64,000 bases of DNA from Trichosphaerium sp. ATCC 40318 (GCA_038496445.1 JALMLS010000138.1:292270-356269), one strand, 5' to 3'. Shown: positions 24,491 through 37,063, numbered from the stretch's first letter. Numbers and translations: made by a program. The notes: generated by a model from the letters alone, not told the origin.

Positions 24491-25168
24491 TACTTAGCGA
24501 TGCTTTTTTTTCTAGTCTGAACAAAGAAATAAGAAGTTTATGACCTTTGAAACACGTGCTCGTGGGGAGTCTTGTTAGAATCTGAGGGTATTGAGTTTAG
24601 TGCCAAGTCACGAGCCGAAAACTCGCTTACTTTCCCAAAACTTGGCGAAGTTCCTAGTAAATATCAATTGAGAAACGATAGAACTAAAACTTCCTCGAAT
24701 TGGTATACACAGTTGCTTGTTACCTGACTAAAACGGTACTACGGTCACTATAGAGTATGTGTAGGGAAGTGGTCGTGACTGTCTTTTGGCGTAGCTGTAA
24801 GCTAAGCTATATCTTTAACATGTCGACTTTCATATGCCATTTTATTAGAGCTAAGAACTTACCCACAGATAACTACAAAGAACTATGAATTTTCTTTGCA
24901 GCGATTTGGCCGTCAGCATCGTCCTGAAAAACAGCCAATAACGTACCATTTCTTAGCAACAAAAGGTTTAAGTGATTTTTGGCGCGTAGAAAACTCATAA
25001 TTTTATGCTCTTGTCCCAAAACTGTGTGAGATGTTTTAATGAAAGTCTACATAACTTCTTTGTGCAGATTAGGGAGAATGATTATAAGCAAGGATATGGA
25101 GCCTTTTGGTGTTTTCAGTTAGAATTCTAATGTAGTTTATTTCGTTTGTTTTCAGGAATTTAAGAAGC
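24491..25168. other. Intergenic stretch, no gene recognised
   Basis: No coding exons, RNA genes or repeats were recognised in this 680-base gap. Confidence 0.4.
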
Positions 25169-25387
25169 TTATTTTGTATCCTTTTTCTTCTTACATTTGT
25201 AAGCACATCCTTCAGATGATTTTCCTCTTTCACAACAATCATAAACATAAATTACCTCCACAAACCTATCAAAGCGACCTCCAAATACTTCTGAAGCAGG
25301 AATGAGTTTCTCTGGATGATAACGGTGTGGATTCTTTACATTTATCTTAGTATCATAAAATACGCCACAGTTTGAACACTGACTCAT
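25169..25387 (-). CDS. CHORD-like zinc-binding protein
   Basis: A single-exon frame of 72 residues with a zinc-ligand pattern: CSNCG near the N terminus, then HRYHPEK, then YDCCERG and EGCAYKCKK. The order C-x2-C, YHP, CC and GC resembles the CHORD fold (cysteine- and histidine-rich domain found in co-chaperone partners of HSP90), although the spacing is shorter and the usual glycine after HP is glutamate. The tail is strongly lysine-rich. The assignment is by pattern only. A degenerate similar stretch lies just upstream at 25.5-25.8 kb. Confidence 0.55.
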   Translation of the reverse strand: MSQCSNCGVFYDTKINVKNPHRYHPEKLIPASEVFGGRFDRFVEVIYVYDCCERGKSSEGCAYKCKKKKDTK

Positions 25388-25579
25388 GTTGTAATAATGA
25401 TCTACAGAAAAAAAATAGGGTAAATTGTTCTTTGAAAATTCTTGTGGACCTCAAAATACTCCTGTACAGCCATGCTGTACCCAAGAGAAAGTAGGTTCTG
25501 TAAACCAAACATAAAGTACATCTCTAAAAGCTGCGAATATCCATAAGTTAAGGCACTTAATTAAATTTGTTGCTAAGCG

Positions 25580-25760
25580 AATTACCTTGTGCTTTTGGTA
25601 GCTACGTACCAGCAAGCTTGCTACATCATTCCATTGTCGTGGGTGATAGTGCATATGTAATCGTTTTGGATTGTAGTTATGGAAAGATATACAAATGCTA
25701 GATGCACTGTATTCTTTGTGCCTTGTTGAACACTCTTAGAACGTCCCATGTACTTGACTC
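25580..25760 (-). pseudogene. Possible degenerate copy of the CHORD-like gene
   Basis: On the minus strand a frame reads CSTRHKEYSASS, then HNYNPKRLHMHYHPRQW before a GTACGT donor. The cysteine start and the YHP block are laid out as in the neighbouring 72-residue protein. Only one cysteine of the first pair remains. This could also be an exon of the same gene. Confidence 0.3.
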
Positions 25761-26077
25761 ATCCTTAACATTATTTTTGAGAGTGTCTGGTATAGAGCTG
25801 TTGCTTTGGTATTCATGAACATGATTATATAAGTATTTGTTAACAAGTTACCACTTTACATTTTTTTTGTTTAGCTACAAGATTTATTTACATATTGTAT
25901 CACATATCTATCTCGTAAAACGCCGACTCCGTACTATCTCCGGTGCGTATAATTACACAAAAAATATACAGTTGACCTCTCCTCCTAAATAGCCTTAACA
26001 TAAAATTACAGAAAAGTTGCTGTGCGAAGACCGAAAATCTTCAACGGAAGTCAATCTGACTATCAAATTCGACAACA

Positions 26078-27419
26078 ATGGTAGAAGAAACAGCACATAC
26101 GTTCTCAATACAAGGATACGATATCACCATAACCATACGAGAAGGTGTCAAGGTCCTTGCTTCACTGTACGCAACAAAAAGCCTCGAATTGTACAAAAAT
26201 GCGTCTAAATAACTCAAATAGCGAAGATGTTGCGTATGTAGAGACATTCAAGGTAGAGGAACTGAAAGAAATAAGTGGAGGGATAATAACTGTCGAAAAA
26301 GCTTTGATTGAGCTATTCGAGCAAGCATCTCTCACAAACAAAGCAACTACCATTCAGTTCCTTGTGGTATGTTTTATTAAGTTCCTCCAATCTGGTATTT
26401 TCGAGTTTTCTCTTTTTGTAACCCAAGCACTATCCTGTATATATATATAAGAGTACAGTTTACAGCTACGCCAAAAGGAGGTCAAACCACTTCTTTAATA
26501 TATTCACGTGATAAACAAAAAACGCACATGATCAAAATTTTAGACTTATGTGTTCTTCAGAATAGTACAAAAAAAGACTGTCTTGTAACTAAAACTGTCA
26601 CTGATTTTGGTAGTGCTATTCTAAACAATCAATAGGATGACCCCAACAAAACTCTGGTAGTTAAGGTTAAAATAATACTGTTCGGTGTGGAGAGAACATT
26701 TGACCTAAAGCTTCAGAAAAAAATGACGCCACTTGAAGAAAGTGAGGAGAAAAACAGAATGCTGACATCCCGTGTAGAAGAACAGTCTACGGAAATCAAA
26801 GAATTAAAAGCTTGTATAGTTAAACAACAAGAAGAGATCAAACAGTTAAATGCACGTCTGGCTAGCTTAGTTGGGCATGAAAGTGCAGAAGAGTACGTTT
26901 GATTTTTTGTAAAGTCTTATATTTGTCATGCAACTTCTCAGTTCGAACTGTAGGTTTGACCCTCTCTGGGGTTCAAAGTTTTATACTATACAACCCAAGC
27001 TTGCAACATTTTCTTCCGCATCAACCACACCTGGATACTCAGACTATAAACTATTCCCGGCAGTTAGAATTAACAAGAGATTCACTCAAGAATTTTCAGT
27101 TACCTTCACAATGCCTCAATACGGTTGGTATGGTCTTGGCTCAGATTCTCTTATTCCAGATGGATTCCCAGGATACTTAGAGCATGGGTGGATGCTACGC
27201 AATACTGGAGGGGCATACCATGCGCAACAATCAGTCTCGGTATCAGCGACAGCAATCAATTGCCAAGGACAGAAAACAACATTTCGGTTTAATCCAGCAA
27301 CACGTTCTGGATCTGTAACTGTTCAAGGTGGAGTCCCAATCCCTTTCAAGTGGGATAATACACCAAGCGCAGTGTACTTTGTATTCTCAATCAGATCTGG
27401 TTGTATACAGCTACACTAG
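26078..27419 (+). CDS. Coiled-coil protein with C-terminal beta-sandwich-like domain
   Basis: Four exons (26078-26166, 26222-26366, 26636-26892, 26942-27419) join in phase to about 322 residues. The N-terminal part (FSIQGYDITITIREGVK, then VEKALIELFEQASLTNKA) is helical and of unknown family. A heptad-rich coiled coil covers roughly residues 95-165 (ESEEKNRMLTSRVEEQS, KQQEEIKQLNARL), so the protein probably oligomerises. The C-terminal 150 residues (GWYGLGSDSLIPDG, HGWMLRNTGGAYHAQQ, VYFVFSIRSGC) resemble SPRY-type or lectin-like beta sandwiches, but I cannot name the family with confidence. Confidence 0.75.
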
Positions 27420-27668
27420 CAATGCTAAAGTAAATTATTAATAGTGTTGACATAAAATAATCCGGTACCACAGCTAAATGTGATGTTAAGTAATTGTTCT
27501 ATGGCGTTTTCTTCCGAATTGTCTCGTTCATGAAACCGTGACGGCGTTGTATTGACATAACCGAAGAATTCAACAACCGATTACAAGTACACGTGGTTAT
27601 GTGATTTAAAGCGTATGTAGTGTGGTTACACTCCCATGTTTGTTTAAAAATGTTATGCTTTTTATTAG

Positions 27669-28324
27669 TTATAAACGTTGAGTCAAGAATGTAAATATTT
27701 TAATATGTCCGTTAGCCAAAGCAACTAACCATTTTTAGCAACTTTAGTAGAAAAATTGAAAACCAACAAAAAAATTGTTTTTTACCATCGGCTGCTGTCG
27801 CATTGTATTTTTCTATTTTGATATTGACATCAATAATGTCATTATACTTATTCACTAAATACTTTACAATATCAATATGACCACAAATACAAGCCCAATG
27901 AAGCAAAGTGCCTAAAAATATTTAGCAAGTGTTATTCAATGAAAAAGAAGAGCTTTAATTACCCTTTAAGTCTTTTGTTTGTTCTTTCCAAGTATCTAAG
28001 GGCATTCCAAGAGGTATTGGTAGTTCTTTTGGTACATAAAAATCACCTTCTTTTGCAATACCAGCCTAAAAATAACAGTTTTAATGCACGTGCTCAACAA
28101 ATCAAATACAAGCTAAATCTGTTATGTATAAGTTTCTAAAGGCGTACATCATTTGTTGAATCGTATGGTTTATAAGAATACCCGTTATACCACTCAAGTT
28201 GGTTTGGGTCTAGTGTTGTTCTTGATTTCAACTTTGCTAATTCTCCTCTAAGACAGTTTGCAACAACGTGATTTGCAGTGTTCACAAAAGGGTCGCCAAA
28301 GGTTACTGGATTTTTTATGCTCAC
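27669..28324 (-). CDS. Ankyrin-repeat protein
   Basis: Exons 28148-28324, 27963-28065, 27786-27911 and 27669-27724 join in phase to 153 residues. The third exon holds a clear ankyrin repeat (TLLHWACICGHIDIVKYLV) and the last begins another (VALANGHIKIFTFLTQRL), cut short by a stop, so only one and a half repeats are visible. The first two exons (NPVTFGDPFVNTANHVVAN, PKELPIPLGMPLDTWKEQ) belong to no family I recognise. It probably mediates a protein-protein contact. Confidence 0.75.
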
Positions 28325-29059
28325 TATATATTTTTTACATTCTTTCTACAAGGCACGTGAATAAAACAAACCAGCAAGGCACAAAAACGTGAAAAAAACA
28401 AGAAAAACAGTTCAGAAAAAACAAATATTTTCGGTTTACGGACTTCGTTTGTCACAAAAAAACAGTAGTCTGACTGCGAGGAAAAAAGAATTAGTGCAGA
28501 ACCTGTCGACTAAGGTGTGATGCACGTGATAGCAATTGATTAAAATACAACCAAAATTTGTTCAGAACTTACGCTTGAGTGTAATACTATGTCATAGAAT
28601 GCTTGTAGTGCTTTTTTTCCTTTTGGAACTGAGAAAACTCTTTCTCCGTACAACTTCTTCCAAATTGAAATCCATACCTTTAAAACGCGTTAAATATGTC
28701 TATTTTAACGATTTATGTACCGAATCTTCGCTAGCACAACCATTGAACAGTTTACAAACTGTAAAACAGTTAATGATATCTTGGAGGCTTCCTAGCGCTT
28801 TTAGTACTAGTACTAGCGTCTATCAAGTATATTAGCGCTTTGTTCAGCTTGACGAGACTAAAATGAATCACAATACCTCCACTGGTAAGTCTAACACGTT
28901 TCCACAGCAGCTCATTGAGTATAAGGTATTTCCGTTATGGTTGCAATTCAGAACTACCTCATTTCAAACGTTTTTGTTTGCGAGAAAAAACGTCGTGAGT
29001 TTAGTCGCGCTCGTTCGGCTGCACTACCGTAAATACAGCTTGTTTGCTTATTCTTCACT
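28325..29059. promoter_or_regulatory. Divergent upstream region
   Basis: Lies between the starts of the minus-strand ankyrin gene and the plus-strand ligase-fusion gene, so it must carry both promoters. CACGTG cores occur near 28353 and 28523. A frame from 28863 has no coding support. Confidence 0.4.
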
Positions 29060-32000
29060 ATGCAAGTACTTAGTAGAGCGCATCGTAGCCTTGCTAGTAC
29101 TCGGTCAGCGTGGTTGACACCCTTGACCCAAACTACGCTTCCAATAAGGCGATACGCTGCTAAAGATGAGGAAGAAGAGAAAAAACCGCTTCCTGTTACA
29201 AAACCGAAAGGATACTGGAATAAGCCTCCAAATCATCTTATATTTATGAAAGAAGTACGACACGGTGTTTAATTAAGCTAGAAAGTTTTTTTGAACAACA
29301 AAACGCCAAAATCGCGCCTATTGTCTTTTTCGCTTTTAAAACGGTTTTGTAGGCAGAAGAGGCGATTGGTATTACTTCTAAGGAGCAGTGGTACAGTGTA
29401 CGAACAAAGCAGATAACAGATCTTGGAGGGAAAGGATTACTATTGTACGTGCAAGCAGCTATAAAGGATATAGCAGCAAGAAAAACGCCTCTCCAACAAC
29501 TACAAAAGAAAACCTGTCAACTTCGTATTCTCAGCTAAAAGCGCGTGGAAACAGCGATTTACAGCGACTGCGCGGATGAAAATGCTTTCTTGAGTTGCCT
29601 TTTTTTTTTGATATTTCTCATTTGGTTTTAACGCCACAGCATCCGTTTAACGCCTGTCTATATAGTAAATACGGAAACTCACTTCAGAGGACTGTAACTG
29701 AGATTTTCCCTGACTACAAATGGCTACCATGGAAATTCCGTAAGTAAACAAAAGCAACGAGAGAAGCTTTTTAGAAAATCTTTTTTTTCTCCTTCTCAAC
29801 TCTCTTAATGGCCTCCACTAAGTTAATTAATTGTGTAGGTGCTGTACCACGTGGTTTTTGGGATAAAGATGATAATAAAGCGTTCTTTGTTAGAGAGGTA
29901 CGAGATCTGTTTAGTTGGCTTAAAGAAAAGATTAGAAAAAAAACTTCGTTTGATGTTTTGGTTATTTTCTCGTTTCTTTTGTTTATTTTTCGTTATCTAC
30001 CTGCATTATACTGTTTTCGTATGTGCCATGGGATGTAATATTTATATGGTGCATCAATTGGAGATTGCTAAATTAGTTGTAGGCGTCTGTTGAGTTGGAT
30101 TGTTATACTTTTGATGATTGGTTTGGTGTCACATCAGATAAGCTTCAAAAAATTGGTGGAGGTCCTCTAGTAAAGTATGTTAACATACGACAGTAATTTT
30201 ATATGTTGTGTTCGGAACGAACAATTTGAATGCGGACTATCAATTCCTTTGACAAAAAATACGCGTTTTTTTTTTGGATTTACTCGATTTAAAAGCACTC
30301 ATCTTACTCTAAAATAGAATGTTTGGTGATAATACATTAAAGTTGCTTCAACATGTATACCCAGAGCATAATTGGATTGCACAAACATACAGTATGTTAG
30401 ATAACATCCTTTATTGGTTAAAATTCTTTCAGTGAAGATTTTCGCTTGTATAGTTGTTGTATTATTTTTATATGATAAACCAGTTGCTAATATAAATAAG
30501 GAAACGCTTCGGACGAATTTTGGGCACAAGAAGTAAATCAGAGAGCATACATGAAAGAGGTAATGTAGCTTTTTTTTTTCTTTGATGAAAAAAATTAATT
30601 GTTGCTGTTTGTTGGTCTAAATCACTAACTGGGCATAGTTGGAAGATCAACTCCAAATTAAAGATATCAAAGAGTGGTATAAATTTACTGTTGAAGATAT
30701 AGTTAAGCTAGAGGGTGAAGGATTCATCAAGTGAGCACCTTTTTTATTTCAACTTTTTTTAAAATTAAGACATTCGTTTGTTTAAGTGCGTCATGTTGAC
30801 TTGTAATTATTTTAGGCAACACAATATGAGCTTACCAACGATGCTTAAAGCAATATACCCTTCTTTCAACTGGATACCTTGGAAATTTGGTACGTATAAG
30901 TGCTTTGTGCTGAATTGGAACATCCCTATTTTTTTTTTTGTTTTTTCTTCTTTACTGCCATTAACTATCACAAAATATTATCTTAGCTAAAGATTTTTAT
31001 AGATAGCGTACCAGCTGAATTTTGGGAAGATAAAGACAATCAAATCCTATTTATGGAAGAGGTACTTGTTAAACGAAAAGCGCCAGTTTATTGATTAGCT
31101 TTTTTCTCAAATGTTTTAGATGGCTAATAAGCTTAAAATTGATGAGCCATCACAATGGTATGAATCACGTGAAGATTTTATTGTTAAGTCAGGTGGTAAA
31201 CAATTACTTGCGTACGTCAACATCAGCACGGTGAAGCTGTTGAACCAAATATTTGTACAAGCGAGATTGTTTTTTTACAGTTTTATACATGAGTTTGTTG
31301 TGCAACAACTTTACGTTTTTTGGCGTGTATTTTCTGATAGAGTTAAAGGCATTACGATAATGATTATCAAAAGTTGTTGATTGGAGTTTTTCCAGATTAC
31401 TCATGGCATGTTTGGAAGTTTGGTGCGAATATCCACGTTTTTATTTTGGTTCATTGAAACTTTCTAAAAATGTTTTGTTTGTTGTTGAAGGACTGAGAGC
31501 TTTTGTACTTATAGTTTTTCTAAAGGTCGTATGGAGAACAAGTTTTGGGAAGATGAAGGAAACCAAGAAGCATTTTTTGATCAACTTGAGGATGATCTTA
31601 ATATACAAAGTAAAGAGGACTGGTATCGTGTTACATTCTTTGATGTTAGTCTTTTTGGTGGTGCTGGATTGCTTCAACAGTACGATACACCTTTTTAGAA
31701 CATTGCTAATACCCTCTGTTTTTCAGTGTATTTAAGGGATCTGTACCTGATATGGTTAAGAAATGGCGTCCAAACTATAAATGGATTGACTGGAAGTTCG
31801 GTAATTAATCTTCTTTTTTTTTTTGGGGAAAAGCGTTGATTGCCTTTGTTGAAGACTGTTACTCGTATTTAATCAATTGAGAAGTAACTAATAAATTATA
31901 GCAAATGTTGATCCTGCTATTTACGAAAGCGAAGAAATTCGCAAAGCTGTAATGAAAGAGGTATGCATTTGCGGAATACATAAGTGCTTTCTCTAACGAA

Positions 32001-35000
32001 TTGTAAAAGGTCAATATCAAGCTTGGTATTGAAGAAGATGAGCTCCATGATTGGTATGATTTTACTGACCAAGATATGCGCGAAAATGGTGGTGAAGGAT
32101 TATTGATGTACGTTTGATGTGTTCATTCCGAATTGGATCTAAACTTTTACATCAACAATGGTATTTTTTTTTGTATTAACATTTTGTTATCAAGGTACTA
32201 CGATAATTCTCTTCTCAAGGTTTTAGAGAGCCTTTACCCTGATACAAAATGGGATGCATTACAAGTCAGTACGTATAAAATAACATTAATATCAAGGAGA
32301 TACCGGATAAAAAGTCCACATTGACTTCAGGTTTTATTTTTACTGAAGTTTTTTTTTTAAGTTAGTTTGTTTTGCTAATACTAACTCTGTACTTTAGCTA
32401 CGATGCCTGAAGCTCATTGGCAAGAAAAAGATAATGTTAAACCATTATTCCAAGATGCCGAATTTAAACTTGGTGTTAAAGAACCAGAGGACTGGTATCG
32501 CATGTCTAGACTTCATATGGAATGGCTTGGACTTAATCAAGTTGTACAATTTTGGCCACTTATCTTAAAAGAAGCTTTCCCTGATCATGGTTGGGATTGG
32601 AAATTGTTTACAGAATCAGAAGGAAAGGGTTACCAAAAGTAAGAGTTTCATACACTTGAAGAAAATTGAGCACTCAGCTTTCGACGTTTTTTTTCTCAAA
32701 ACGATAGAAATTTTCGAACAGAAAAACTGCTTCCAGTGAACAGTTATTAACTTTTCTTTTGCTTAGATGGCTTCATGAAATAATCAAGACAATATACCCT
32801 GATAAAAAAATTGTATGTAACCATGATACTGGATTCACATACGATAGAAATGATGAACCTATTAAAGTTCAATATTTCATTCCTGAACTGAGGATGGCTA
32901 TTGAGTTTCTAACAAGACAAGATTATATGCATATGCCAAAAACTCTATCTGGATCATTGATTTACCAATCTTATGATATTGAAAGACAAGAAAAACTTGT
33001 AAAAGATGGTATGCAATGACATCATTTTGACATTTTGTCATTTGACACTTTTTTCTTGTATTTTTCTTATTTTATTCAAGGTTACTTGCTTGTCCCAATT
33101 CCGTACTGGTGGAATGGTACAGCTGATAATGTCAAAGCTATAATCAAACACATGGCTGATATTGCTTCTGGAAAGCTTGACCATGATAGCTTCTACATTG
33201 TACGACTTTTTTTGTTTTCTTCACGCCAAACTATCTGCAGCAGGCGCTTTGATTTCTTGTGTACTCTAAAGATGTTTAATGTTATGATAGGAAGTAGAAA
33301 CAGATAAAAAGATGCCTCCAAATGCTGCTACGCCAGCAGATAAACCAGCTGAAGGAGAAGATAAGAAAGAAGGTGAAGAAGGTGAAAAAGAAGTAAAAGA
33401 AGGTGAAGAAAAGGAGAGTGAAGGTGACAAACCTGCAGCAGAGGATAAACCTACTACTGAAGGTGATAAACCAGCTACAGAAACTGAAGGAGATAAAAAG
33501 GAAGTGAAAGAAGGTGAAGAAAAGGAGGAAGAGGTTGATATTGACGCAGGCACGTCATTGCACTTTGTCCAAAAAAAAAAAGCTTTCATTCTTCCTTTAG
33601 CCTCATTGACTAACACGTATTTAATAGATGACTTTGAAGAGCCAAAGAGACCACCACAACCGCCACCAGGTTTATATCATGAGAATGAATTCAAATTACC
33701 ACCTAGACCCAAATTCGAACCTTATTACAAGTACATAAACCACTCATTTTTATTTTTTCTTCTAACTGTTTATTGAAGACATGATGTTGGTGTTACTGTA
33801 CCTGAAGACTTTCCTAAAGTATGGGATCTTCCAAAAGATATGAGACTCTCCCAAGAAGGTACGTATTCAATCTAGAAATTCTTTTATTCGTGAGTTATTG
33901 CTTCTTCTAAGCTAACAAAAAACTTTTAGTTAACGAAAAGATCAACCCTTCCACTTATAAATTCCAACGTGATTTCACTGGCTGGTAAGTCTCTACTACA
34001 TATTAGCGTAAGCGGTATTTATTTGCTACAACCGACCTACCCATTTGTGGGACCGCTTGCTTCTTTTTTATGAGTACTGATGAAAGAACTCATCAGTTTT
34101 ACACTTTAGGTGGATTTCAGAAAAGTTTGATGGTATTAGAGGATACTGGAATGGTGAGAGTTATTCTCAAAGAGTGGAAAAGTAATTCCAGTACCAAAAC
34201 ATGAGAAAGCAAAGTTCCCTAAAGGATTTCCTTTTGATGGAGAATTATGGTACGAACTCAAATTTTTTTTTTGAAAATATCAGATTCAGAAACAAAGCAT
34301 GTGCTTTGTTCACGAGCATTATTTTGCCTTTTATTCTTTACTTCAAGTCTATGCATGGAAACACCAGCAACTGTATTTTTAACTACAATACGCTATCAGC
34401 TTATTGAGCATCTGGAAAATCAATCAATTTTATCTAATTTTCCCTTTTGGTTTATTATTGTTTTGGTTCTTGAACTACTCGTATGGTGTATTAAAAATGC
34501 TTATTAGGCTTGGACACAACACAAAAGATAAGCTTTGGAGTCAATTGTACAGGTCTCAGCAATGGGATAATATCATATACGAAGTGTTTGATACACCACA
34601 ACAAAACATTCCATTCGAAGGTATGTTCTGGCTTTTTGCTTTTTTTCATTGATAAACACTCCTTCAGTTGGGTGTCTTTATAAAATTTGAGATATTACAT
34701 CCTCTGAATAGTGATATTTATGTATACTTTTCTATTCATTTCGATTTTAATCTATTTTGATGTCTGTGAGGGCTTGATTTGTTCTTTTCTCATTTTTTCT
34801 TTAGAGCGTTACAGACTTCTTCGTGAAAAAATTAAGGAACTTAATGTCTCATGGTTGATGGCATGTGAGCATTACCTTTGCAGAAGTAACGCGCATTTAT
34901 CTCAAGCGCTATCAGATGTACTTGCACTAGGTGGTACGTGTTAAGCCTAACAAAAGAAATAATGAATCGTCTGACTTTTTTCTTTTTTTAGGTGAAGGTT

Positions 35001-35887
35001 TAGTTATTCGTGAACCTGGCTCATTGTACACTCCTGGAAGACAACCTTGTCTACTTAAGATTAAGGTATTCATTTAAACAAAGTGTTTTGGGTGTAGCTC
35101 TTTTTAACACGTGTTCATAGCCTTACTTTGACATGGAAGTGCGTATGATTAGACCTCATGACAACGCCAACTTTTTGCTTTGTCAAATGTACGTTTCTTT
35201 TCTTTACAATTTAGCTGTACCTTTGCACCTATTATCATTATGGCTGTACTGTCATATGTTTTTTAAAGATCACAACAATGCTTTGCTTCCATATAAAGAA
35301 AGCAAAGTATTGTTGCGATCTTCAAAAAAGTCATAAAATAGAAGCTTTTTTTTTACTCTTCTTTTAAATGTACTCCTATTGCCGTATTAATAATTGTTTC
35401 AGTCCAAAAGGTGATAATATTTGGGTACGTTGTTCTAAGCATGATCACGAACATCCACCAGCGCCTGGTATGGTATTGACAGTCAAACACGAGGTATGTC
35501 CACTTTTTTTTTGAAATAAACAAAACTTGTTAAAAAACAAACAACTCAGAAGCTTGTTGCTGTTTAACAGGTGTAAAAACAAATATTTCGTTGTGATTCT
35601 TTTCTCTTTATCATTAAGCGTGGTACCAGTATGTCTTTATTAATTTACACTTCCAGGGTGTCAACCAAAACGGAAAACCAAAGTATCCTTTCTATTATCA
35701 AAGAAGATTTGATATGACATGGCAAGATGTACTCCGTGATGCTCAAGTTCAGAAGGAGATTGAAGATGAAGAAGAAGAGAAATCAACAACAAACCAAGAA
35801 GGATCAGCAAGTGAGGAAGGAGAATATGCAGAGAAGGATTTTGAGAAAAAGGAAGATGACAAGAAAGATGAAGAACCAAAGGTCTAA
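29060..35887 (+). CDS. Organelle-targeted fusion: W/Y modules, nuclease-like domain, minimal ATP-dependent DNA ligase
   Basis: About 30 exons chain in consistent phases into one protein of roughly 1,150-1,200 residues. It starts with a mitochondrial-type presequence (MQVLSRAHRSLASTRSAW, ending IRRYA), arginine/serine-rich and free of acids. Seven modules follow (about 29.2-32.6 kb), then an endonuclease-fold-like segment (32.77-33.2 kb) with RMAIEFLTRQDY and GYLLVPIPYWWNG. Next is an acidic Glu/Lys linker (33.3-33.6 kb). From 33.8 kb comes a compact ATP-dependent DNA ligase: motif I EKFDGIRGYWNG (nucleotidyl-accepting Lys), FPFDGELW, IIYEVFD, GEGLVIRE, CLLKIK, and an OB part ending NGKPKYPFYYQRR, the LigE/viral minimal type. 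An acidic tail closes it. The role inferred is organellar DNA break processing and sealing. One caution: between motif I and FPFDGELW the frame is shifted by one base near 34172. The linker/ligase junction uses a GC-AG intron. Two adjacent genes are possible, but no stop or intergenic gap separates them. Confidence 0.75.
29220..32640 (+). repeat. Seven tandem protein modules encoded by exon triplets
   Basis: Each module has three parts: an FW/YW-Asn block (GYWNKPPN, RGFWDKDDN, EFWEDKDN), an LxI-WY block ending GG-GLL (SKEQWYSV, IKEWYKF, PSQWYES, KEDWYRV, HDWYDF), and a SL-L-YP-W-WKF block (IFPDYKWLPWKF, YPSFNWIPWKF, FPDYSWHVWKF). Introns after the parts fall repeatedly in phases 0, 2 and 1, so the array grew by duplicating a symmetric exon triplet. 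The last module (about 32.40-32.64 kb) is in one exon. Similar modules precede nuclease-fold domains in other protist proteins, as far as I recall. Confidence 0.75.
33550..33627 (+). other. Probable GC-AG intron
   Basis: The donor reads GCAG/GCACGT, and the intron ends TGACTAACACGTATTTAATAG with a branch-like CTAAC. Removing it joins the acidic linker to DDFEEPKRPP in frame. At 78 bases it could also be retained without a stop. Confidence 0.6.
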
Positions 35888-36355
35888 AAAAAAACCTTCC
35901 AAAAAAAACACAAGTGTTCGTAAATGTACAATAAAACCACTCATGTGCCAACTTGAAAATACTGCTTTGAGACATGAAAGGCTGGTTATTGTCAGTGCTA
36001 TTAATGGTTAGTAGTCAAAGTCACAATACATGCTAAGTCACGTGCAGCCCAACGAATAACATATTTTGGTGGATTACATAGTCGCAGATCGTTGGTACTG
36101 GTCTACTAGCTTAATAGTACCAGTTAACGTCATATCGTCCTTGAAAGAACTAGCACTGTTTGATATTAGATCCATTGGTTTAGTTGTTTAAAATTACTGT
36201 GAAGATTAGTTGGCCTCTGGACGGCTTAAGATATAATTAAGCGAGAACCATTTTCCTGTGTTTTATTAGATTAGCAGATTATGGTGACTTAGGCATTACA
36301 TCATCTTTAACTGTACTCTCCTTATCCTTTACAATTAATGTAATCACACATCCCT

Positions 36356-37063
36356 TTAATTGGCTAGATGCAAACCAACACAAGCACTCTCCAATAGTTT
36401 ACCAAACTTGCCATATATTTCTAGCTTCTCCAATTTGCCATTGACATACCATCGTTTGTATTCTCCGAAAAGTTCCCCTTTGAAATAATTACACTGCTCT
36501 TCCAATTGGCCATTGTAACTATACCATTTCTTGTATTCTCCTTCTTTTGAACCATCAATATAATTGCAGTGCTCCTTCAGTTGGCCATTGTAATGCCATT
36601 GCTTGTATTCTCCATCTAGTTTACCATTGCTGTAATAACACAACTCCAATAATCGCCCAATGTTACACCAAAACTTAGATTCTCCATCTAATTTACCATT
36701 GATGTAATAACACTTCCATCTTAATTGCCCATTGTCATGCCATTTATTGCATTCTCCATGTTGTAAACCGTGTTTCCAGTATTGTTGCTCTACAAGCTTG
36801 CTATTGCTTCTTTTAAGCCATTTTCCATGCTTGTTCATCTCACCATCAAACCTTGTCGTAGTTGCTGCTTGTTTCGAAATAAGCGGCCAAACTAAATACA
36901 CAAAAGAGTCCAAATCAATAATATCAAGCTGAATCTCAAATGGAAGGTTTAATAGACGGCAATCATCTGATTGCGTATTAAATCTCTATTAATTCGTTGT
37001 CAGGCAACTCTGTCTTTTGATGACAAAGGACTGTGGTACCTTGAGCTTCGGATTAGTGAGCAT
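36356..37063 (-). CDS. F-box protein with MORN-type repeats
   Basis: A short first exon (37040-37063, MLTNPKLK) joins in phase 0 to the exon 36356-36985 for 217 residues. The joined start reads into an F-box (LNLPFEIQLDIIDLDSFVY). About six tandem repeats of 20-23 residues follow, with the core NGQL-x-Y-NGKLDGEYKQW (for example DGEYKQWHYNGQLKEH), the MORN-variant type seen in many protist and bacterial proteins. F-box plus repeat implies an SCF ubiquitin-ligase adaptor. The ATG in exon 1 is inferred from splice signals alone. A decayed relative lies at 59.4 kb. Confidence 0.75.

Noticed and set aside
26437-26450. TA microsatellite near 26.44 kb and a similar one near 50.19 kb
   Set aside because: Too short to be informative; common in AT-rich DNA.
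33266-33616. Minus-strand serine-rich frame of 116 codons
   Set aside because: Mirror of the Glu/Lys-rich linker exon of the ligase fusion; low complexity only.
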